Assembly (NCBI RefSeq): GCF_002086125.1
Contig: NZ_MVHG01000006.1
Coordinates: forward strand, 1 to 64,000
Reading direction: 5' to 3'
Length of the DNA stretch: 64,000 bases
From: Mycobacterium arosiense ATCC BAA-1401 = DSM 45069
GTDB taxonomy: Bacteria > Actinomycetota > Actinomycetes > Mycobacteriales > Mycobacteriaceae
Part shown: one piece after another, positions 17,254-25,468 of the stretch
How the letters are laid out: every line of letters begins with the position of its first letter
How positions within the stretch are numbered: the stretch's first letter is position 1
Position numbers and translations under genes: made by a program
Notes under the pieces: model-generated
The model's database searches: none
What the model was told of the DNA's origin: nothing
The model's input: the letters and a program-made list of their open reading frames with translations, nothing else

Positions 17254-18975
17254 CTATCCCTGCGGGGGACGGTAGATCTGCGGCTTCTGCGCGGCGATCT
17301 GGCGCGTTCCGGTGTCGTCGCCGCGGAAGATCCTGGGCGCGCCCGCCAGCGGGGGTATCTCGGCGGTCGGCGGCTCGTGGTCCGCACCGGGTGCGCCGCC
17401 GGGCATGCGGGTGGTCGCCACGGCCGACGGCCCGGCGCCCTGGGCGACGGGGACCCGAGTGGTCGGCGCCGCCGCGTTCGCCGCGGCGGCGCGCCTGCGG
17501 GCGGCGCGGCGGGCCAGCCGCCGACCGCTCAGCTGCCCGGTGACGATGGCGGCCGCCATGATGCTCAGCGCCAGCCAGCACAGCGTCACGTCGAAGACGC
17601 TGGTGATCTGCTGGGCCAGGTTGTTGCCGTAGACCGGGTGCAGCGCAGGAGAATTGGGCGAGTCCGCGAACCGCGGCGCCAACTCGACGCCCACGATCAC
17701 GCGGGCGACGCTGAGCGCGGCGACGAGTCCGCACAGCGAGGTGACCATGCGCGGCGACAGGGTGGCCAGCCTGCGGCGCAGCCAGAGCGCGAGGGCCGCG
17801 GTGGCCAGATCGAACGCGGCCTGCACGATGCTGTTGTACCGGGAGAACGGGTAGTTCAGGATCACCCCGACCACCAGGTCGGTGATCCGCATCGCCACCG
17901 AACCCACGCACCAAACGGCGATGAGCAGCAAGCCATTTCGGATCGCGGCGCGCCACGCGGATTCCTCCGTCGGTGAAGCGTCGCGGTGCCCCAACAGCGC
18001 CCGCGGCGCGAACAGCGCCGCGCCGGTCACCCACGCCAGGTAACCCTCGAACCCGACGCCGGCGGTCGACGTGTTCTGCGCGATGCCGTGGAACGCGTCG
18101 ATGTCACGACCGGCGGGCAGGAACCACACCAGGATCCCGGCGGCCAGCGTCGACGCTCCCAGCGCGACCGTCGTCAGCCGGCTTTCGCGGGTGCTGCGCA
18201 GCAGCCACCTGGAGGCGACCAGGACCGCGACCAGCGCCACCACGCCGTACACCACGGCGGTCACGATCACGGCGATGTTCTGCTTGCCGAAATCCTGCGC
18301 GCCGCCGGTGCTTTGCAGCGCGTACCGCACCCGCCAGTACAGGTTGAAGCCGAAGCTGAGCACCGCCGCGAGCATGGACAGCGCGCCGATGACCCGCGCC
18401 GACCTGGTCCAGCCGGTGGACTCGTCGCCCGCCGGAACCGGTCCGGCGAGTGCGCCCGCCGGCACGGCCTGGGCGCTGAGCAGCGCGCCGGCGACCCCGG
18501 CCCACGCCCCCGGGCCGACGCCGCCGGGCACGGTGACCGTGCCGCCGAAACGGACGGTCTCGTACGCGTCGAACACCACGAAGCCGAGCACCAGCAGCAG
18601 GTAAGGGACGTTGAGCCCCAGGCGAAGCCGGGCGGAACGGGCCGGGTTGCACCGCGCGCCGGCCGAGCGCCAGGAACCGGCCAGGGCGACCGAGGCGATG
18701 GCCAGCACCGTCACCGCGATCAGCACCGCGGTCAGGGTCGCGCTGCTGTTAGGGATTCCCACACCGAAGTAGAGGTTCCACGGCAAGAACAGCGCGAGGA
18801 TCAGCAGGGCCACCGCGGCCAGGTCGCCGGCGACGTGCCGGTGCCGCTTGGTCTCCGCGGGAGCCGGCCCGCCGCCGCCCGTTGCGTGTGGGCGGATGAT
18901 GCGGGTGGCCGGTGCCGGGTGAGCCTGCCCGCGGATGGGGCCGGTAGGCGTGTCGTCACTGCTCTGGCTCACCAT
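17254..18975 (-). CDS. Large integral membrane protein (Rv0537c-like)
   Basis: 573 residues. The N-terminal 60 residues are soluble and carry the short motif ATRIIRPHATGGGG; then about ten to eleven membrane helices. The C-terminus from about residue 470 is cytoplasmic, basic (SGRRLARRAARRRAAAA) and repeats TR-M/V-P motifs (TTRVPVAQ, TTRMPGGA, TAEIPPL). No catalytic motif is recognised. It matches the mycobacterial Rv0537c family of unknown function. ATG 18975. It converges on the epimerase gene and is divergent from the Rv0538-like gene. Confidence 0.8.
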   Translation of the reverse strand: MVSQSSDDTPTGPIRGQAHPAPATRIIRPHATGGGGPAPAETKRHRHVAGDLAAVALLILALFLPWNLYFGVGIPNSSATLTAVLIAVTVLAIASVALAGSWRSAGARCNPARSARLRLGLNVPYLLLVLGFVVFDAYETVRFGGTVTVPGGVGPGAWAGVAGALLSAQAVPAGALAGPVPAGDESTGWTRSARVIGALSMLAAVLSFGFNLYWRVRYALQSTGGAQDFGKQNIAVIVTAVVYGVVALVAVLVASRWLLRSTRESRLTTVALGASTLAAGILVWFLPAGRDIDAFHGIAQNTSTAGVGFEGYLAWVTGAALFAPRALLGHRDASPTEESAWRAAIRNGLLLIAVWCVGSVAMRITDLVVGVILNYPFSRYNSIVQAAFDLATAALALWLRRRLATLSPRMVTSLCGLVAALSVARVIVGVELAPRFADSPNSPALHPVYGNNLAQQITSVFDVTLCWLALSIMAAAIVTGQLSGRRLARRAARRRAAAANAAAPTTRVPVAQGAGPSAVATTRMPGGAPGADHEPPTAEIPPLAGAPRIFRGDDTGTRQIAAQKPQIYRPPQG

Positions 18976-19281
18976 GCCCCCAGGGATTCAAGGACCGATA
19001 TTCGTGGCGCAGTTTCGGGTGTCCGGCGGGGGCTTACCCTGCCGAGCCAGGTGCACTGCTCGCTTGCGAACATATTCTCCGTTCGGGTGCCGTGGCAGTG
19101 GCTGGGACCGGCTGCTGAGCGGAGATGATTCCGCGGCGAGGCGTCCTGTCGTTCGAAAAGCTGGTTACGCTGCGCTAGTAGGCGAAGCTTGTCGCCTGGC
19201 TGGCTGACACTGCCAACGGTAGCAAGTGTAGTGATGCCGGACATGCTGGTTGCGGGGTAGCCGGGGTGAAGGAGAAGCGGG
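18976..19281. other. Divergent intergenic region, 306 bases
   Basis: Lies between the start of the Rv0537c-like gene (leftward) and the Rv0538-like gene (rightward). I see no credible gene: short frames here have no ribosome site or domain. It should hold promoters for both genes. One plausible rightward promoter is given separately at 19204-19232. A good ribosome site (GAAGGAG, about 19268-19274) precedes ATG 19282. Confidence 0.6.
19204..19232 (+). promoter_or_regulatory. Candidate SigA-type promoter for the Rv0538-like gene
   Basis: CTGACA (19204-19209) resembles the -35 TTGACA and TGTAGT (19227-19232) a -10 with A and T at the key positions, 17 bases apart. The start codon follows 49 bases downstream. 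Pattern match only. Confidence 0.35.
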
Positions 19282-20940
19282 ATGGACGTCGTTTTGGGGG
19301 TCGCCGTCACCGGCCCCGTCGCCCGCCTGGCGCTCGTCGGGGCCGGCGCGCAGGGTGAGGTGATCGACCAATCCGTCGTCGACCTCGCTGACAATCCGAT
19401 CGGAACTCTGACCGAGACGGTGGTGGGCACGAATCGGCTGCTGGCCGACGAGAACCACCGGCTCCTCGGCACCCGAGTGTGCTGGACCGACCACCCGGCC
19501 GCCGACCGGCTGCGGCGGGCGCTGGAGGATTCCGGCGTCCACAACGTGGCGGTGCTCTCCGAATCGCAGGCGGTGGCCGCCCTGATGCGCGCGGCCGGCC
19601 GGCCCGGCGCGGCGCTGGTGATGGACGACGCGACGGCAACGCTGTCGATGGTGGGTTCCGGCGACGGCGATCCGGACGCGCCGCCGACCGTGCTGGCCAC
19701 CCAACGGCTGGCCGACGCCCCCGGCGGCGACGCGACCGCCGCGTTCCACACCATGATGGCGAACCTCGGCGGGCACCCGGACGCACCGCAGGACGTGTAT
19801 CTGCTCGGCGCCTCGCCGGAGCTGAACCGGGTCGCCGACGAGCTTCGCGACGGTTCGACCATGCGCGTGCAGGTCGCCGAGGACCCCACCTTTGCGCTGG
19901 CGCGCGGCGCGGCCATCGCCGCCGCTCCGGCGCTCGCGGCGGGGGACGCGACGGCCCTGGCGCCCGCGGTCGGGCCGACCGGCGATGAGACCGCGATGGC
20001 CCCGGCGTTCGGGGATGCCACCGCCATGGCGCCCGCGGCCGGGCCCGCGGGGGACGAGACGGCCGTCGTGCCGGCAGCGGAGTTCGCCGATCCGAACGCC
20101 GAAGACCAGCAGCTGGCCTATTCGATGGCCGATGACGGCGAGCAGTATCCGGGCGAATTCGACGAGTACGACCCCGAACTCGACGACTACGAGTACGGCG
20201 ACGTCGACGAGGCCGAGGCCAAGCTGTCGCGGCGATCGTTGGTGATCGGCAACGCCGTCGTCGCCTTCGCCGTCATCGGATTGGCCTCGCTGGCCACCGC
20301 GATCGCGGTCGCCGTAGAGCCCACCGCCAGCCGGCAGCCGGTGGTGGGGGTGCAGAACGGCACCCCGGGCAAGTTCATGCCGATCCTGCCGAGCCAGCAG
20401 CAGGCGCCGCTGCCGCCGCCCCCCGCCGATGCGCCCAACGCCGGGTTCCAGGGCGGCACCGTCCCGGCCCCGAACAACCCGGTGCCGCAACAGGTCGCGC
20501 CGCCGTCGGGAGGCGGCGTGCCGGCCGGTCCGGTCCCCGAGGCCCCGGCCAACCCCGGCGTCGTGCCCAATCCCGACCCTGGCTGGGCGCCCCGCCCCAA
20601 TCCCATTGTCCCGGTTCCTATTCCGATCCCCATCCCGATCCCGGGGTGGGGGCACAACTACCCGCCTTACACACCCCCGACGACGACCTTTTCGCCGCCG
20701 AGCACCACCTACGAGCCGCCGACGACCACGTATTCCCCTCCGACGACCACGTATTCCCCTCCGGCGACCACGTATTCACCGCCGAGCACCACCCACGCGC
20801 CGCCGACGACGACATATGCACCGCCAAGCACCAAGGTGACCACCCAGGCGCCGGCCCCGACCCACACCCAGCAGACGATGCCGCCGACGCATTCGCAGCC
20901 AATGTTCCCGCAGCAGCCGCACCCCCACCGCGGGTTCTGA
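19282..20940 (+). CDS. Membrane protein with actin-like N-domain and Pro/Thr-repeat tail
   Basis: 552 residues, Rv0538-like. Residues 1-210 resemble the cytoplasmic actin/HSP70-type domain found in mycobacterial membrane proteins (VVLGVAVTGPVARLALVGAG, then VLSESQAVAALMRAAGRPGAALVMDD and DVYLLGASPELNRVADEL). Residues 210-310 are an Ala/acid linker. One membrane helix lies at about 318-342 (VIGNAVVAFAVIGLASLATAIAVAV). The outside part is proline-rich with (PI)n, then PPxTTYS heptads and a His/Pro/Gln tail. This layout suggests a wall-spanning protein with a cytoplasmic nucleotide-binding sensor. Function unknown. Confidence 0.8.
   Translation: MDVVLGVAVTGPVARLALVGAGAQGEVIDQSVVDLADNPIGTLTETVVGTNRLLADENHRLLGTRVCWTDHPAADRLRRALEDSGVHNVAVLSESQAVAALMRAAGRPGAALVMDDATATLSMVGSGDGDPDAPPTVLATQRLADAPGGDATAAFHTMMANLGGHPDAPQDVYLLGASPELNRVADELRDGSTMRVQVAEDPTFALARGAAIAAAPALAAGDATALAPAVGPTGDETAMAPAFGDATAMAPAAGPAGDETAVVPAAEFADPNAEDQQLAYSMADDGEQYPGEFDEYDPELDDYEYGDVDEAEAKLSRRSLVIGNAVVAFAVIGLASLATAIAVAVEPTASRQPVVGVQNGTPGKFMPILPSQQQAPLPPPPADAPNAGFQGGTVPAPNNPVPQQVAPPSGGGVPAGPVPEAPANPGVVPNPDPGWAPRPNPIVPVPIPIPIPIPGWGHNYPPYTPPTTTFSPPSTTYEPPTTTYSPPTTTYSPPATTYSPPSTTHAPPTTTYAPPSTKVTTQAPAPTHTQQTMPPTHSQPMFPQQPHPHRGF
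20674..20820 (+). repeat. Seven in-frame 21-bp repeats encoding PPxTTxx heptads
   Basis: Seven consecutive 21-base units code for variants of PPTTTYS (PPTTTFS, PPSTTYE, PPTTTYS twice, PPATTYS, PPSTTHA, PPTTTYA); a degenerate eighth (PPSTKVT) follows to 20841. The unit is in frame, so copy changes would lengthen or shorten the outside stalk of the membrane protein without breaking it. Confidence 0.9.
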
Positions 20941-20942
20941 GG

Positions 20943-21605
20943 GTGGCCGACGCCGACGGCCTGGTCACGGTGGTGCTGCCCTGCCTCAACGAGGCGGAGT
21001 CGCTGCCGGCCGTGCTGGCCGCCCTCCCCGCCGGCTACCGCGCGTTGGTGGTGGACAACAACAGCACCGACGACACCGCCGGGGTCGTGCGCCGGCACGG
21101 CGCCCACGTCGTCGCCGAACCGCGGGCCGGATACGGCGCGGCCGTCCACGCGGGGGTGCTGGCCGCGACCACCCCGATCGTGGCCGTCATCGATGCCGAC
21201 GGCTCGATGGACGGTGGCGAGCTGCCCCGGCTGGTCGCCGAGCTGCAGCGCGGCGCCGACCTGGTGACCGGGCGGCGCCGCCCGGTGCGCGGACTGCACT
21301 GGCCGTGGGTGGCCCGGGTGGGCACGGTGGTCATGAGCTGGCGGCTGCGCACCCGCCACGGCCTGCCGGTGCACGACATCGCGCCGATGCGGGTCGCCCG
21401 TCGCGATGCCCTGCTGCGGCTCGGCGTGGCGGACCGGCGATCGGGTTACCCGCTGGAATTGCTGGTGCGCGCGGCGGCCGCCGGCTGGCGCGTCGTCGAG
21501 CTCGACATCAGCTACGGCCCACGCACGGGCGGCAAGTCGAAGGTCAGCGGTTCGCTGCGGGGCAGCATCACCGCGATCCTCGACTTCTGGAAGGTGATTT
21601 CGTGA
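20943..21605 (+). CDS. Family 2 glycosyltransferase (polyprenyl-phosphate sugar synthase-like)
   Basis: 220 residues from GTG 20943, two bases after the previous stop. GT-A fold with VTVVLPCLNEAESLPAVL at the N-terminus, ALVVDNNSTDDTAGV for nucleotide binding, and AVIDADGSMDGGELP holding the metal-binding DxD-type motif near residue 85. The C-terminal SGYPLELLVRAAAAGWRVVELDISY is typical of DPM1/UGP-like enzymes. No membrane anchor. Rv0539 position. It likely transfers a sugar to a lipid phosphate carrier; donor and acceptor unknown. The stop overlaps the next GTG. Confidence 0.87.
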   Translation: MADADGLVTVVLPCLNEAESLPAVLAALPAGYRALVVDNNSTDDTAGVVRRHGAHVVAEPRAGYGAAVHAGVLAATTPIVAVIDADGSMDGGELPRLVAELQRGADLVTGRRRPVRGLHWPWVARVGTVVMSWRLRTRHGLPVHDIAPMRVARRDALLRLGVADRRSGYPLELLVRAAAAGWRVVELDISYGPRTGGKSKVSGSLRGSITAILDFWKVIS

Positions 21606-22264
21606 GCGTGCTGGCGGTGACCCTGCTGGTGGTCGCCAAGGCGCCCGAACCGGGCCGAGCCAAGACGCGGCTCGCGGCGAGCGTCGGCGATCGGGTCGCC
21701 GCCGAAATCGCCGCCGCCGCGTTGCTGGACACGCTCGACGCCGTGGCCGCCGCTCCGGTGGCGGCCCGGGTGGTGGCCCTCACCGGGGACCCGGCCGGCG
21801 CCGCGAACGCCGCCGAAATCCGCCGGCGGCTGGCGTCGTTCACCGTGATCCCCCAGCGCGGCGACGATTTCGCGGCCCGGCTGTCCAACGCGCACGTCGA
21901 CGCAGCCGACGGGCTGCCGGTGCTGCAGATCGGGATGGACACCCCCCAGGTCAGCGCCGATCTGCTGGCCGCCTGCGCGCGCCGGCTGCTCGAGTCGCCG
22001 GCCGTCCTCGGGCCGGCCCGCGATGGCGGCTGGTGGGCGCTGGGGGTGGGGGAGCCGGCGATGGCGGACTGCCTGCGCACCGTGCCGATGTCGGTGCCCG
22101 ACACCGGCAAGTTGACCTTGAAGGCGTTGCGCGACAATGGCGTCGACGTGGTGACCGTGCAGACGCTGCCCGACGTTGACGTCGTCGACGACGTCGCGGT
22201 GGTGCGCGAGGCCTGCGCGCCCGCCAGCCGGTTCGTGCGCGTCACCCGCGCGGCCGGCCTGTAG
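21602..22264 (+). CDS. DUF2064 / TIGR04282-type glycosyltransferase-like protein
   Basis: 220 residues, GTG start overlapping the upstream stop (GTGA). The signature KAPEPGRAKTRLA near residue 15 and QIGMDTPQVSADLLAACARRL near 105 define the DUF2064 family, a nucleotidyltransferase/GT-A-like fold usually found next to a family 2 glycosyltransferase, as here. It resembles cobalamin guanylyltransferase-type enzymes in fold. Rv0540 position. It probably acts with the preceding enzyme on an activated sugar; this is inference. Confidence 0.85.
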   Translation: MSVLAVTLLVVAKAPEPGRAKTRLAASVGDRVAAEIAAAALLDTLDAVAAAPVAARVVALTGDPAGAANAAEIRRRLASFTVIPQRGDDFAARLSNAHVDAADGLPVLQIGMDTPQVSADLLAACARRLLESPAVLGPARDGGWWALGVGEPAMADCLRTVPMSVPDTGKLTLKALRDNGVDVVTVQTLPDVDVVDDVAVVREACAPASRFVRVTRAAGL

Positions 22265-22268
22265 CGAG

Positions 22269-23651
22269 CTACCAGTGCGTCAGGATGATCGTGTTGAGCG
22301 CCAGCGCGCCGATGACGTTGAGCGCCAACCAGATTCTTGACCACGCCGGCAGCAGGGCGGCCGCCGCGGTGAGCCAGACGGTGAACGGCAGCCAGATGCG
22401 TTCGACCTCGGCCTTGCTGAGCATGCTCAGGTCGGCCAGGACGACGGCGGCCAGCACACCCAACAGCAACAGATGAAAACCGGAGCGGCGGCGGATGGCG
22501 GCCCGGTCGAACACCCGGCGGATTCCGGCGACACCGCCCAGGCCGATCGCGCACACCGCGCACGCCAGGTTGGCCCAGCTCCAATATCGGAACGGCCGGT
22601 CCTTGGCGATGCCCTGCCAATAGCGTTGCTGCACCAGCGTATAGCCGTCGAACCAGTAGAACCCGGCGACGGCGAAGGCCACCGCCACCGCGATCGCCGC
22701 CAGCGCCGCCGGACCCACGGCCCGCAGGATCGCGCGCCAGTCCGCCCAGCGGGCGCCCGGTTGCCGGGCCGAGGCCAGCACCGCCAATGCGGGCAGCCCC
22801 ATCAGCATCAGGCCGTAGTTGCAAAACACGCCCCAGCCCAACAGCAGGCCCGCACCCGCGGCCGTCAACGCGGGGAAGCGGACCGGCCGGTGCACCGCCA
22901 CGGCCAGCAGCGCGATGCCCCACGCCGCCACCCCGGCGAAGTAGCCGTCGGCCGAGACCGCCACCCAGATGGCCGCCGGCGTCACGGCGACGAACGGCGC
23001 GACGCGGCGCGCGGTGGGCTCGTCGGCCAGCGCGCGCACGGCGACCACCACCGCGGCCGCCGCGCTCGACCCGGCCAGCAGGCACAGCAGCCCGGCCCAG
23101 GCGCCGCCGTGCAGGCCGAGCCGGTCCAGCCAGACGAAGGTCAGCAGCGCGCCGGGCGGATGCCCCGACACGTGGGTGGTCCACGAGTTCGGTTGGTAGT
23201 CCACGATCCGGCCGGCGAACGTGCGCAGCGTGGCGGGAATGTCGGTGATGCTCGGCACCTGCGACAGGTATTCGTCCCGGGTGGTCAGCCGGCGGGCGAA
23301 GCCGCGCTGCCAACCGTCGATCATTGCCAGCGCGAACGCCCAGCCGCACGCGGTGGCCCAGCTGCCCAGCGTCAATGCCCGCCACGGCATGCGTTGCGCC
23401 AGAACGGGTCCCCACACCACGACGGCGATCGCGATGGCAATGGCCGGCCCGGTCCCCCAGCCGGCGTGGATCAGCCATTCGCCGAAGATCGGCGCGGAGC
23501 CGGCGTGGGTGGCGAACTTCTCGGCGCCGACGTCGAGGCGGGGCCGCACCACGAGGTTCAGTCGCGGCAGCACGAACGCCGCCGCCACCAGCACCACCCC
23601 GACGGTGACGGCTGCCGCGTCGCGCACTGCCTGCCGTCGAGCGATCCTCAC
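22269..23651 (-). CDS. Polytopic membrane protein, possible GT-C-type enzyme
   Basis: 460 residues from GTG 23651, with about ten to eleven membrane helices. Between the early helices lies an extracytoplasmic loop with DEYLSQVPSITDIPATLRTF and THVSGHPPGALL, the kind of loop found in GT-C glycosyltransferases. It matches Rv0541c (about 450 residues). It converges on the DUF2064 gene, four bases between stops. Given the two glycosyltransferase-like genes next door, a role in lipid-linked sugar transfer is an attractive but unproven guess. Confidence 0.8.
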   Translation of the reverse strand: MRIARRQAVRDAAAVTVGVVLVAAAFVLPRLNLVVRPRLDVGAEKFATHAGSAPIFGEWLIHAGWGTGPAIAIAIAVVVWGPVLAQRMPWRALTLGSWATACGWAFALAMIDGWQRGFARRLTTRDEYLSQVPSITDIPATLRTFAGRIVDYQPNSWTTHVSGHPPGALLTFVWLDRLGLHGGAWAGLLCLLAGSSAAAAVVVAVRALADEPTARRVAPFVAVTPAAIWVAVSADGYFAGVAAWGIALLAVAVHRPVRFPALTAAGAGLLLGWGVFCNYGLMLMGLPALAVLASARQPGARWADWRAILRAVGPAALAAIAVAVAFAVAGFYWFDGYTLVQQRYWQGIAKDRPFRYWSWANLACAVCAIGLGGVAGIRRVFDRAAIRRRSGFHLLLLGVLAAVVLADLSMLSKAEVERIWLPFTVWLTAAAALLPAWSRIWLALNVIGALALNTIILTHW

Positions 23652-23662
23652 GGACGAATAGC

Positions 23663-24772
23663 CTATTGATCGCTCCGTCCGGCGAACCGGCGCACCAACG
23701 CCGCCCGGTCGACCTTGCCGATGCCGCGGCGCGGCAGCGCGGCAACGACGTGCAGCTCGCGCGGGGCGGCGGTGGCGTCCAGGGTGCGGGTCACCTGCGC
23801 GCGCAGGTCGTCCAGGCTCGGCGCGGCGCACCCGTCGCGCACCACGATCGCGGCGGCCACCCGCTGCCCCAGCCGGCCGTCGGCCAGGCCGAATACCGCG
23901 CAGTCGCGCACGGCCGGGTGAGCGCACAGCGCCGCCTCCACCGGTTGCGGCAGCACGGTCAGCCCGCCCGTGCTGATGGCGTCGTCGGCGCGGCCCAGCA
24001 CGGTCAGCACACCCGCACCGCTGACGGCGCCGAGATCGTCGGTGCGAAACCAGCCCGGCTCGGCGAACGGGTCGGGGTCGACCGGGTTGCGGTACCCCTT
24101 GGCCAGCGTCGGGCCCCCGATGACGATGCGGCCCTCGACCGTGCGCAGCCGCACCCCGTCCAGTGGGACACCGTCGTACACGCACCCGCCGGCGGTCTCG
24201 CTCATCCCGTAGGTGCGGACCACGGCGATGCCCGCCGCGGCAGCGTCGTCGAGGACGGGTCGCGGAGCCGGGCCGCCGCCGAGCAGCACCGCGTCCAGCT
24301 CGGCGAGCGCGGCCGCGGCCGCCGGGTCACCCAGCGCCTTGGCCAGCTGCGCGGCGACCAGCGCCGTGTACCGCCGCCCCGGGCCCAATATTCTTATCGC
24401 ACTTGGCAATTCGGTGATGTCGAACCCGGCGGACAAGTCCATCTCGACCGGTACCGCACCGGCAAGCGCGCTGCGCACCAAGACCTGCATCCCCGCGATG
24501 TGGTGCGCCGGTAAGGCGAGCAGCCAGCTGCCCGGGCCGCCGAGGCGGTCGTGGGTGGCCGCCGCGCTGGCCGTCAGCGCGGCGGCGGTCAGCAACGCGC
24601 CCTTGGGAACTCCGGTGGTACCCGACGTCGCCACGACCACGGCCACGTCGTCGTCGATGGCCTCCCCGACGCGCAGGCCCGCCCGCAGCGCGGCCGACTC
24701 GCGGTCGTCGCCCCCGGGCAGGGCGACCAGTGCGGGGTCGCGACCATCGAGCACCCGTTCCAGGGCGGGCAA
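23663..24772 (-). CDS. menE: o-succinylbenzoate-CoA ligase (MenE)
   Basis: ANL-superfamily adenylating enzyme that activates o-succinylbenzoate to its CoA ester. P-loop VVATSGTTGVPKGALL near residue 48, ALPAHHIAGMQVL, VVRTYGMSETAGGCVYDG, WFRTDDLGAVSGAG and the C-terminal catalytic lysine in PRRGIGKVDRAALV. From TTG 24772 it is 369 residues. Open reading continues upstream (LRALHVPPGAAAS) without ATG, GTG or TTG until it enters the preceding gene, so the true start is uncertain and may be a rare codon near 24820. Its 11-base gap to the GT-C-like gene downstream suggests co-transcription. Confidence 0.93.
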   Translation of the reverse strand: MPALERVLDGRDPALVALPGGDDRESAALRAGLRVGEAIDDDVAVVVATSGTTGVPKGALLTAAALTASAAATHDRLGGPGSWLLALPAHHIAGMQVLVRSALAGAVPVEMDLSAGFDITELPSAIRILGPGRRYTALVAAQLAKALGDPAAAAALAELDAVLLGGGPAPRPVLDDAAAAGIAVVRTYGMSETAGGCVYDGVPLDGVRLRTVEGRIVIGGPTLAKGYRNPVDPDPFAEPGWFRTDDLGAVSGAGVLTVLGRADDAISTGGLTVLPQPVEAALCAHPAVRDCAVFGLADGRLGQRVAAAIVVRDGCAAPSLDDLRAQVTRTLDATAAPRELHVVAALPRRGIGKVDRAALVRRFAGRSDQ

Positions 24773-24822
24773 CAGCGTCGAGGCCGCCGCGCCCGGCGGG
24801 ACGTGCAGTGCGCGCAGTGCGA

Positions 24823-25119
24823 CTATGTGGGGTCCCCGGCCTCGTCGACGAACGGCCAGCCCTGGGCGGCCAGGCGAACCCGCACGCGCTCAACGTCGTC
24901 CGGCGACGGCAACTCATCGGTGATCTGGGTGATCAGCACGCCGATGTCGACATCGTCGAACTCGCCGCGCCGGATCAGCTCACAGGCGACGTCCTTGACC
25001 TCGTCGCCGGATAGCCGGCGCGCTAGCAACGCGAGCACCGGGAAGGTGTCGGTCGGTGGAACGCCTTCCGGGTATCCCGCGCGGAGCCAGGACACGATCG
25101 AATTGAGAAACCCGTTCAC
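24823..25119 (-). CDS. DUF3349 family protein
   Basis: 98-residue small helical acidic protein from GTG 25119. Features are SIVSWLRAGYPEGVPPTDTFPVLALLARRLS, then EVKDVACELI and DIGVLITQITDELPSPDDVERVRVRLAAQGWP, the two-helix-pair pattern of the DUF3349 family (Rv0543c). M. tuberculosis members have solved structures but no assigned function. It lies immediately upstream of menE in the same direction. Confidence 0.85.
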   Translation of the reverse strand: MNGFLNSIVSWLRAGYPEGVPPTDTFPVLALLARRLSGDEVKDVACELIRRGEFDDVDIGVLITQITDELPSPDDVERVRVRLAAQGWPFVDEAGDPT

Positions 25120-25168
25120 GCAACACCCCCGGTGTCTGGCCTAGCAAATCGGTGGGCATCAGCCGATG

Positions 25169-25468
25169 CTACTTAACTTTCGCTCCGAGGAACGGGTAGC
25201 CGGTGTGATGGGCGATGAAGTCCCGGGAGATGTAGGCCAGCGCGAAGACGATCACCAGGACCACCACCGCATAGATCGCCCAGGCGAGCGCCAGCAGCAC
25301 CGGATTCTTCTGCGGTGAGCCGCCATCGGTGCCGGCCTCGCCGGCGCCGACCGCGTGGAATCGCAGGCCCAGGGCGAACAGCGCCGGCAGTGCGGCGCCG
25401 GCCAGCATGGCGAAGAGCAGGATCTTGAGGGAGGCCTGGTAGTTGAACCAGTCGCTGAAATGACTCAT
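25169..25468 (-). CDS. Small two-helix membrane protein downstream of pitA
   Basis: 99 residues from ATG 25468, overlapping the pitA stop as TGATG. Two membrane helices (about residues 14-35 and 57-80) are separated by a Gly/Ser/acid loop. The C-terminus carries YISRDFIAHHTGYPFLGAKVK. It corresponds to Rv0544c. The strict coupling to pitA suggests an accessory subunit or regulator of the phosphate transporter; no direct evidence. Confidence 0.8.
   Translation of the reverse strand: MSHFSDWFNYQASLKILLFAMLAGAALPALFALGLRFHAVGAGEAGTDGGSPQKNPVLLALAWAIYAVVVLVIVFALAYISRDFIAHHTGYPFLGAKVK

Noticed and set aside
22473..23669. 398-codon plus-strand frame opposite the GT-C-like membrane protein
   Set aside because: The opposite strand has clear membrane helices and family match; this frame is rich in Arg, Gln, His and Gly only.
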